Origin: Alcanivorax quisquiliarum
GTDB taxonomy: Bacteria > Pseudomonadota > Gammaproteobacteria > Pseudomonadales > Alcanivoracaceae
Reading direction: 5' to 3'
Assembly (NCBI RefSeq): GCF_023051175.1
Contig: NZ_JALKII010000002.1
Span: 372,001-436,000 of the forward strand
DNA: 64,000 nt
Shown piece after piece: positions 58,161-64,000 of the stretch. Position 1 is the stretch's first letter, and the number at the start of each line of letters is the position of its first letter. The notes beneath the pieces were generated by a model. It was not told where the DNA came from and ran no database searches. It saw only the letters and a program-made list of their open reading frames with translations. A program made the position numbers and the translations under genes.

Positions 58161-58235
58161 GCCATGAGCGCTTGGGTCATGAACGCCCATGTCATGAGCG
58201 CCGAGGCCATGAACACCGATGTCATGAACGCCGAT
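58161..58235. repeat. Five 15-bp tandem repeats between epd and pgk
   Basis: Units GCCATGAGCGCTTGG, GTCATGAACGCCCAT, GTCATGAGCGCCGAG, GCCATGAACACCGAT and GTCATGAACGCCGAT start at 58161, 58176, 58191, 58206 and 58221. Register is exact. It lies in the 155-bp gap before pgk. Each unit contains CATGA. Confidence 0.8.
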
Positions 58236-58288
58236 AGCCAGGCGGTTGGCAGCGATCGAACACGTAAACGCTTTGAGGTGCAAACACG

Positions 58289-59452
58289 ATGTCCATTCTT
58301 CGCATGACGGATCTGGACCTGAACGGCAAGCGGGTGCTGATCCGCGAAGATCTCAACGTGCCGGTGAAAGACGGCAAGGTCACCAGTGATGCACGCATCC
58401 GCGCTGCGCTGCCGACCCTTCGCCACGCCCTGGAGGCCGGCGCGCGTGTGATGGTGCTCTCGCACCTGGGCCGCCCGGAGGAAGGCGTGTTTGATGAAAG
58501 CGCCTCGCTGCAACCGGTTGCCGATCACCTGGCCACACTGCTTGAGCGGCCGGTGCCGCTGGTGCGTGACTGGCTTGACGGTGTGGACGTGGCGCCCGGC
58601 GAGCTGGTGCTGTGCGAGAACGTGCGCTTCAACAAGGGCGAGAAAAAAGACGACGAAGCGCTGGCGAAAAAAATGGCCGCGTTGTGCGATGTATTCGTGA
58701 TGGACGCATTCGGCACCGCGCACCGCGCCCAGGCGTCCACCCACGGTGTGGCACGCTTTGCACCGCTTGCCTGTGCCGGGCCCTTGCTGGCGGCGGAGCT
58801 GGATGCACTGGGCAAGGCGCTGCAAGCACCGGCCAAGCCGCTGGTTGCCATTGTCGGCGGCGCCAAGGTGTCGACCAAGCTGGAGGTGCTCGAATCGCTG
58901 GCCGAAAAAGTGGATCAGCTGATCGTCGGCGGCGGGATCGCCAACACTTTTCTGGCGGCAGCGGGCAAACAGGTGGGCAAATCCCTGTGCGAGCATGATC
59001 TGATTCCTGCGGCGCAGAAAATTGCCGAAAAAGTGCATATTCCGTTGCCGATGGATGTGGTGGTCGCGAGCGAGTTTTCTGCTGATGCGGAAGCGGTCGT
59101 GAAAAGTGTCGATGAGGTCGGCGAGAATGACATGATTCTGGATGTCGGCCCGCAGACAGCGCATGTGTTTGCCGCATTGATGAAAGAAGCCGGCACTATC
59201 GTATGGAACGGCCCGGTGGGTGTGTTCGAGTTCGATCAGTTTGGCGCCGGCACCGAGGAAATGGCGCAAGCCATCGCCGACAGTAACGCCTTCTCCATCG
59301 CGGGCGGTGGCGACACCCTGGCGGCAGTCGATAAATATGGCATTGCCGACAGGATCTCCTACATCTCCACGGGTGGTGGTGCGTTCCTGGAGTTTCTGGA
59401 AGGCAAGACGTTACCGGCAGTGGCAGTATTGCAGCAACGGGCAAAAGATTAA
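58289..59452 (+). CDS. pgk: Phosphoglycerate kinase
   Basis: 387 aa. [19 protein letters not shown] (substrate site), [22 protein letters not shown] and the nucleotide-site [13 protein letters not shown] are all present. It interconverts 1,3-bisphosphoglycerate and 3-phosphoglycerate with ADP/ATP. Confidence 0.98.
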   Translation: MSILRMTDLDLNGKRVLIREDLNVPVKDGKVTSDARIRAALPTLRHALEAGARVMVLSHLGRPEEGVFDESASLQPVADHLATLLERPVPLVRDWLDGVDVAPGELVLCENVRFNKGEKKDDEALAKKMAALCDVFVMDAFGTAHRAQASTHGVARFAPLACAGPLLAAELDALGKALQAPAKPLVAIVGGAKVSTKLEVLESLAEKVDQLIVGGGIANTFLAAAGKQVGKSLCEHDLIPAAQKIAEKVHIPLPMDVVVASEFSADAEAVVKSVDEVGENDMILDVGPQTAHVFAALMKEAGTIVWNGPVGVFEFDQFGAGTEEMAQAIADSNAFSIAGGGDTLAAVDKYGIADRISYISTGGGAFLEFLEGKTLPAVAVLQQRAKD

Positions 59453-59558
59453 GCACGCCAAAGGCCGAGCGGAGCGCGCTTGCGCTCGGCACAAAGCGTA
59501 TGGATATGGACAATGTACGGCGGCTGTCTAGCCGCCAACGGACGAAGAGGATAACCCC

Positions 59559-60623
59559 ATGGCATTGATCAGCCTGCGTCAGTTGCTGGATCACGCCGCC
59601 GAATACGGCTACGGCGTGCCGGCATTCAACGTCAACAACCTGGAGCAGATGCGCGCCATCATGGAGGCGGCGGATGAAACCGATTCGCCCGTGATCGTGC
59701 AAGCCTCTGCCGGCGCACGCAAATATGCCGGGGCGCCCTTCCTGCGCCACCTGATTCTGGCGGCCATTGAAGAATTTCCGCATATTCCGGTGGTCATGCA
59801 TCAGGATCACGGCACCAGCCCGGCGGTGTGCCAGCGCTCGATCCAGCTGGGCTTCTCGTCCGTGATGATGGATGGCTCGCTGGGCGAAGACGGCAAGACG
59901 CCGATGGATTACGACTACAACGTGAAAGTCACCCAGACCGTGGTGGCCATGGCGCATGCCTGTGGCGTCTCGGTGGAAGGCGAGCTGGGTTGCCTGGGCT
60001 CACTTGAAACCGGGCAGGCGGGTGAAGAAGACGGCATCGGCGCCGAGGGCACATTGGATCTGGAGCAGATGCTGACCGACCCGGAAGAAGCTGCCGATTT
60101 CGTCAAAGCCACCAAAGTAGACGCCCTGGCAATTGCCATCGGTACCAGCCACGGCGCCTACAAATTTACCCGACCGCCCACTGGCGACATCCTTGCCATT
60201 GATCGCATCAAAGCGATTCACGAGCGCATCCCGGATACCCACCTGGTGATGCATGGCTCCTCCTCGGTGCCGCAGGAGTGGCTGAAAGTCATCAACGAAT
60301 TCGGTGGCGAGATTCCGGAGACCTACGGCGTGCCGGTGGAAGAGATTCAGGAAGGCATCAAGTATGGCGTGCGCAAGGTCAATATTGATACCGACCTGCG
60401 CCTGGCCAGCACCGGCGCTATCCGCCGCTTCCTGGCGCAAAACCGTTCCGAGTTCGATCCGCGCAAATATCTGGCCGTCTCCACCCAGGCCATGAAAGAA
60501 ATCTGCCTGGCGCGTTACGAAGCCTTCGGCACTGCCGGGCAAGCGAGCAAGATCAAACCGGTTTCGCTGGAAGAAATGTTCAAACGCTACGAAAAAGGCG
60601 AACTCGACCCTCGCGTCGCCTGA
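59559..60623 (+). CDS. fba: Class II fructose-bisphosphate aldolase
   Basis: 354 aa. The start [22 protein letters not shown], the zinc-site HQDHGTSP, the GTSHGAYKF motif and [12 protein letters not shown] phosphate site match the Calvin-type class IIA form. It joins or splits fructose 1,6-bisphosphate. A GAAGAGGATAA ribosome site precedes the ATG. Confidence 0.97.
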   Translation: MALISLRQLLDHAAEYGYGVPAFNVNNLEQMRAIMEAADETDSPVIVQASAGARKYAGAPFLRHLILAAIEEFPHIPVVMHQDHGTSPAVCQRSIQLGFSSVMMDGSLGEDGKTPMDYDYNVKVTQTVVAMAHACGVSVEGELGCLGSLETGQAGEEDGIGAEGTLDLEQMLTDPEEAADFVKATKVDALAIAIGTSHGAYKFTRPPTGDILAIDRIKAIHERIPDTHLVMHGSSSVPQEWLKVINEFGGEIPETYGVPVEEIQEGIKYGVRKVNIDTDLRLASTGAIRRFLAQNRSEFDPRKYLAVSTQAMKEICLARYEAFGTAGQASKIKPVSLEEMFKRYEKGELDPRVA

Positions 60624-60693
60624 GATCCTGCCCCGCTTCACCGGAGATGCAGGGGCCAGGCGGGCTTGGTGTGAAAGCCAGAGTTTGCTGCCA

Positions 60694-60741
60694 TCATCGC
60701 CCCCTCTCCCCAACCCCTCTCCCACAAGGGGAGAGGGGCTA
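60694..60741. repeat. Isolated copy of the repeat hairpin
   Basis: The gap 60624-60894 has no gene. It carries only the hairpin module of the dispersed repeat (CCCCTCTCCC, then AAGGGGAGAGGGG and GCTATTT). The core is absent, so hairpins can occur alone. Confidence 0.7.
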
Positions 60742-60894
60742 TTTCATCCGACCTTGAGCCAATCTGAAAAGCGGGGAGCGGGTGATCTCGCTCTTCTATG
60801 CCTGCCGGGTTGCCGGCCGCCTCTCGGGCTTTTGCTGTTTTGACCTGTCACGTTCGGCTACCGCGCCTGCGCTCGCGTGGGTATGCTATTGGCC

Positions 60895-61851
60895 ATGAAT
60901 CAGCCACCTTTTGATGCGCATACTATCCAGCGGGCCTGGCAGCCCCTTGATTGGAAAACACCGCAGGAGATCAGCGGTGAGGCGCGTCGTTATGCTGATT
61001 TTTACGGCATAGGATTTGCTGATCGTTTTCCCGGCCTGTTGCACGGCTTCGGTTATTTCGAAGCGGCGGGGCACGATATTGCCATTCATGCCTGGCGGCC
61101 GGCTGCGCCCCGCGGGACGGTGCTGGTGCTGCATGGTTATTTTGATCATGTGGGCCTTTATCGGCATGTGATCGAGCATTTGCTGAAGCTGGGTTATGCG
61201 GTGCTGGCTTACGATTTACCTGGGCATGGTTTGTCATCGGGGCCGCGTGCCGCCATCGACAATTTTCTTGTCTATCGCGAAGTGCTGACGCAGTGCCTTG
61301 CGCGGCAGGAAAATAATTTTCCCAAGCCCTGGCACGCGCTTGCGCAAAGCACGGGCGGCGCGATCATCATGGATTATCTGCTCAGTGCCGGTGGCAGCAA
61401 TGAGCAGGCACCGTTCGAGAAAGTGATTCTGCTGGCGCCGCTGGTGCGGCCGATGGGGTGGCGCTCCGGCCGTGTGCTGCATAGCCTGGTGAGCCCGTTT
61501 CGTGATTATATCCGGCGCGTGTTCACGGTGAATTCGAGTGACCCGGATTTTCTGCATTTTCTCGAACATCTCGACCCGCTCCAGCATCACCAGTTGTCGG
61601 CCCGCTGGGTCGGGGCGCTGAAAAAGTGGATTCCCGGCTTCGAGCGTGCAGCCTCGGTGCGCATCAGCCCGGTGATCATTCAGGGCGATATGGACGAAAC
61701 CGTCGACTGGCGCCATAACCTGTCCATTATCGAGGACAAATTCAGCGAGCCCGAGATTCATATCCTCAAGGGTGCGCGCCACCAGCTCGCCAATGAACAC
61801 CGCGATTTTCGTGAGCAGATCAACCGCATTCTGGACAGGCACCTGGCCTGA
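60895..61851 (+). CDS. Alpha/beta hydrolase, lysophospholipase-like
   Basis: 318 aa from ATG 60895 (MNQPPFDAHTIQRAW); an alternative in-frame start at 60877 adds six residues. Monoglyceride-lipase-like fold with VLVLHGYFDHVGLYRHVIEHL, YDLPGHGLSSG, nucleophile Ser152 in ALAQSTGGAIIMD (usually GHSMGG), Asp in QGDMDETVDW and His in GARHQLANE. Probably hydrolyses monoacyl lipids. Confidence 0.85.
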   Translation: MNQPPFDAHTIQRAWQPLDWKTPQEISGEARRYADFYGIGFADRFPGLLHGFGYFEAAGHDIAIHAWRPAAPRGTVLVLHGYFDHVGLYRHVIEHLLKLGYAVLAYDLPGHGLSSGPRAAIDNFLVYREVLTQCLARQENNFPKPWHALAQSTGGAIIMDYLLSAGGSNEQAPFEKVILLAPLVRPMGWRSGRVLHSLVSPFRDYIRRVFTVNSSDPDFLHFLEHLDPLQHHQLSARWVGALKKWIPGFERAASVRISPVIIQGDMDETVDWRHNLSIIEDKFSEPEIHILKGARHQLANEHRDFREQINRILDRHLA

Positions 61852-61961
61852 GCCGCTTCGATTTTCGAATCTTTTACGCTGCCTGCTCCGCTCGCCTGAC
61901 GGCGTTCCAGTATTGTGATGAGGAAAGCGTCAGAATATCGGAGGACAGCGCTGGAGGGGCT

Positions 61962-62318
61962 ATGAACTCGATACATATGAAGCGGGCCTGCGCAGTAGCC
62001 ATGCTGCCGCTGCTTGCGGCGCTGGCCGGGCCAGTGCTGGCGGCTGGCGATACCGGTGAAACAGCCGAGCAGGCGCGGGAGCGCGAAGCACGCGAAGAGC
62101 GCGTGCACGCCGCGCTGGTGGCGGCGGATGAGCGTATCCGTTCACCGGAAGCGCGGGAGGAAATCGCTGAGCGTGGCTTTGCTATCCGGCTGCAAGTAGC
62201 ACAGCGCAATCTGGGCTCGCATATCGAAGACCCGGATGCGGGCTACGATCAACGCTCCCGCCGAGGCATTCATCAGCAGGAAGTGGAAAAAGGCCAGGGG
62301 CCGGCGGGCAATGTCTGA
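61962..62318 (+). CDS. Small exported protein of unknown function
   Basis: 118 aa. GGAGGGG precedes ATG 61962. A signal peptide runs to about residue 28 (LLAALAGPVLAAGD). The mature part is highly charged and probably helical (EQAREREAREERVHAAL, SPEAREEIAERG). No family recognised. It is followed 39 bp later by a barrel protein gene. Confidence 0.65.
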   Translation: MNSIHMKRACAVAMLPLLAALAGPVLAAGDTGETAEQAREREAREERVHAALVAADERIRSPEAREEIAERGFAIRLQVAQRNLGSHIEDPDAGYDQRSRRGIHQQEVEKGQGPAGNV

Positions 62319-62357
62319 TCGGCACTGATTTTTTTAATTGAAAGGACGGACCTGACA

Positions 62358-62864
62358 ATGAAAACGTGGATGATACTGGCTGGTGCCGCAGGTGCACTGG
62401 CGCTGACGCCGGGCGTGCAAGCACAGGAAGCGCGGCCCTATTTTGGTGTGCAATACAATTATGTTGAGCTGGACGCCGGTGGCGAGGCCAAGCTGGATGC
62501 GTTAACCGGCCGGCTTGGCCTGGGGTTCAATCCGTATTTGTCGGGCGAGCTGCGCCTGGGGCTTGGTTTTGGCAGTGATCGGGTGCGCGGCACCAAGGTG
62601 GAGCTGGATCATTATTACGGTGCTTATGTGCGGCTGGCGATGCCCACCAACACACAGCTGACACCTTATCTGCTGGGCGGTTATACCCGCGTGAAAACTG
62701 ATCCGCAGCTGCGTTCCAGCTCGCGTGATGATTTCGGCTACGGTGTGGGTGTGGATCTGAGCCTGGATCACGCGCTTGCCCTGAATCTGGAATATGCGCG
62801 CTTGCTGGATGCCAGCCGGGTCGATATGGATGCCTTGTCGCTGGGCTTTACCTACTCGTTCTGA
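62358..62864 (+). CDS. OmpW/OmpA-like outer-membrane barrel protein
   Basis: 168 aa with a signal peptide ending at VQAQEA. GGACGG precedes the ATG. The mature protein is amphipathic strands (PYFGVQYNYVELD, LTGRLGLGFNPYLSGELRLG, YGAYVRLAMPTNTQLTPYLLGGYTRVKTD) and ends LGFTYSF with a terminal Phe. Function unknown. Its last 150 bp are duplicated in decayed form just downstream. Confidence 0.78.
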   Translation: MKTWMILAGAAGALALTPGVQAQEARPYFGVQYNYVELDAGGEAKLDALTGRLGLGFNPYLSGELRLGLGFGSDRVRGTKVELDHYYGAYVRLAMPTNTQLTPYLLGGYTRVKTDPQLRSSSRDDFGYGVGVDLSLDHALALNLEYARLLDASRVDMDALSLGFTYSF

Positions 62865-62904
62865 CAAGTAACGCAATAGTAGCTTGCCGGGCAAAGCAGA
62901 CCGA

Positions 62905-63050
62905 CTTTCCAGCTCGCAAGACGGCAGCGGTACGGCGTGGGCGTGGCCCTGAGCCCGGATCAAGCGCTTGCCCGGAATCTGGAATGTGCACCTTCGCTCG
63001 GTGCCCTTCGGGTTGATATGGATATCCTGTCACTGCGTTTCTGACGAGTA
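62905..63050 (+). pseudogene. Decayed partial duplicate of the preceding barrel gene
   Basis: The stretch aligns with about 62711-62872: shared runs include TTCCAGCTCG, GGCGTGGGCGTGG-like, CGCTTGCCC, AATCTGGAAT, TTGATATGGATAT-like and TTCTGACNAGTAAC. It has several substitutions and small indels and no open frame. It is a tandem duplication of the 3' third of the gene plus its stop region. Confidence 0.72.
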
Positions 63051-63190
63051 ACAGATTGCCGGTGAGAGGGCTGGAAAGTCCGAATAAGCAGGTTGATCCG
63101 GCAGAGAGCCAGGGCAACTGGCAGAGCCGGCAGCAGGCCAGATTGGTCGAGAAACGGCGCAACGGCTGCCGGGCCGCTGCGCCCGTTTGT

Positions 63191-64000
63191 TTAATCCCAG
63201 CTGATCGGTGCTTCCGATGAGCCGGGTGTCATGGGGCGGCCGGGGCGGTTGCTCTGGCCGCTGTCGGCGGGCATATCGCGCAGCACCGTTTGTGCATTCA
63301 GGCTGTTGCGATCTCCCTCCACCAGCTCCGCAACGGCGTAGCCATGCTGCACACTGGCGATGCGCAACGTCGCCAGCGCCGGTGTCTCCAGCCGGATCGG
63401 CAGGCCGGTGTCCGGGTCTTGCATCTCGCCCTGGAGCTGATGGGCGCTCAGCTGCTGGCCCACGGCAAGGCGGCCGCTGCCCTGCGTCACATAAACCTGC
63501 TCGCCTGCCACGCTCAGTACGCGCACCGGATACAGCGCATCGAGCACTTCGCCGGTCAGTGCGCGAGCGACATCCGGGTACAGGAATTCGCCGATCCGCT
63601 CGGGCTCGCGATCCGGGTCGATATCCGCGTCGCGCAATTTGCTGCGCAGCGCGCCGGGGCTTTCCTGGTAAGTGAAGGTGCCGGCACGCAGCACGCCGCC
63701 GGTGGCGGTTTCCAGCAGCCGATATTGCACGCGCACCACTGGCTCCAGCGTGTTGAACTGCGCGCCGTAGTAGCTGCGGCCGGGGCGGCCAAGCTGGAAG
63801 GATTCGATATCACCAACCAGCACCAGATCGGCGCCTTGCTGGCGGCCCACGCGCACTTGCTCCTGCGGTTGCAGGCTGCTGGCGCTGATGGCGCGCTCGC
63901 CGGCGACGTCGGCGCTGAAATCACGATCCAGCACGCGCAGCCGGCCGCTGTCGGTGAAGCTGTTGACCAGTGCGTTGCGTAACTGGGCTCGCACTTCCGC
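63191..64000 (-). CDS. Partial FlgO/CsgG/LpoB-like surface protein (5' end outside window)
   Basis: At least 269 aa; the frame is still open at the window edge, so the N-terminus is missing. The visible start (LRNALVNSFTDSGRLRVLDRD) and QGADLVLVGDIESFQLG resemble the curli-assembly/FlgO-type fold seen in outer-membrane lipoproteins that recalculate protein complexes at the envelope. A variable central part and a C-terminal region (QVYVTQGSGRLAVGQQLSAHQ, then RIASVQHGYAVAELVEG) are of the type found in flagellar T-ring FlgT-like or related proteins. The exact family is uncertain. Confidence 0.6.
   Translation of the reverse strand, partial: AEVRAQLRNALVNSFTDSGRLRVLDRDFSADVAGERAISASSLQPQEQVRVGRQQGADLVLVGDIESFQLGRPGRSYYGAQFNTLEPVVRVQYRLLETATGGVLRAGTFTYQESPGALRSKLRDADIDPDREPERIGEFLYPDVARALTGEVLDALYPVRVLSVAGEQVYVTQGSGRLAVGQQLSAHQLQGEMQDPDTGLPIRLETPALATLRIASVQHGYAVAELVEGDRNSLNAQTVLRDMPADSGQSNRPGRPMTPGSSEAPISWD

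Overview
The window looks like the chromosome of a GC-rich gammaproteobacterium related to Pseudomonas and the hydrocarbon-degrading Alcanivorax-type lineages. This rests on housekeeping gene order (ggt, coaD, a GMC oxidoreductase/aldehyde dehydrogenase set, rsmD, two M16 peptidases, ftsY-ftsE-ftsX, rpoH, thiS-thiG, trmB; then sahR-metK and tkt-epd-pgk-fba), which matches the Pseudomonas order as I recall it. Genus assignment is inference only.

Layout. 1-1000: a StbD-type antitoxin with a decayed StbE toxin, then a hairpin-bounded dispersed repeat. 1046-7840: ggt, coaD and a probable fatty-alcohol/aldehyde oxidation module (GMC oxidoreductase, Tat lipoprotein subunit, aldehyde dehydrogenase, divergent TetR with a 16-bp palindrome). 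7927-26274: an 18-kb catabolic block inserted between TetR and the YheT hydrolase. 26331-37363: frameshifted YheT hydrolase, periplasmic dienelactone-hydrolase-like protein, rsmD, M16 pair, ftsYEX, rpoH with a perfect CIRCE operator, DUF423, thiSG. 37400-39640: repeats and an IS3-family element that appears to sit inside a terminator. 39685-45594: rdgC, an LpxO-like hydroxylase, a lipoprotein, trmB, an outer-membrane protein, an MFS transporter. 45718-50420: the S-adenosylmethionine cycle operon sahR-metK-ahcY-metF behind a 28-bp palindrome. 50769-54265: outer-membrane and accessory genes. 55085-60623: tkt-epd-pgk-fba. 60895-64000: a lysophospholipase-like hydrolase, small exported proteins and the end of a surface lipoprotein-like gene.

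The main discovery candidate is the 7927-26274 block. It encodes a full route from mevalonate to acetyl-CoA: class II degradative HMG-CoA reductase (mvaA), HMG-CoA lyase (mvaB), succinyl-CoA:acetoacetate CoA-transferase (scoAB) and thiolase. In line with mvaA lie a CaiB-type CoA-transferase, an enoyl-CoA hydratase, a ribose-type ABC importer in which one permease is fused to an SMP-30/strictosidine-synthase-like lactonase domain, a second lactonase-like protein that has lost the expected metal ligands, and a Tsx/OmpK-type outer-membrane channel. I infer a cell-envelope-to-acetyl-CoA system for mevalonate, mevalonolactone or a related branched C6 compound. A MocR-type regulator gene is divergent from mvaB. 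Direct repeats of the form CTGTNCC(N), mostly 13 bp apart, occur four times in the mocR-mvaB gap and as two pairs ahead of mvaA, and only in these two gaps as far as I could see by eye, which ties both transcription units to one regulator.

Other notable signals: a CIRCE element and 15-16 bp tandem repeats ahead of rpoH, a correctly phased A6G programmed frameshift in the IS, a SahR-type palindrome, 15-bp tandem repeats between epd and pgk, and a decayed partial duplication of an outer-membrane protein gene. No tRNA, rRNA or CRISPR array was seen.
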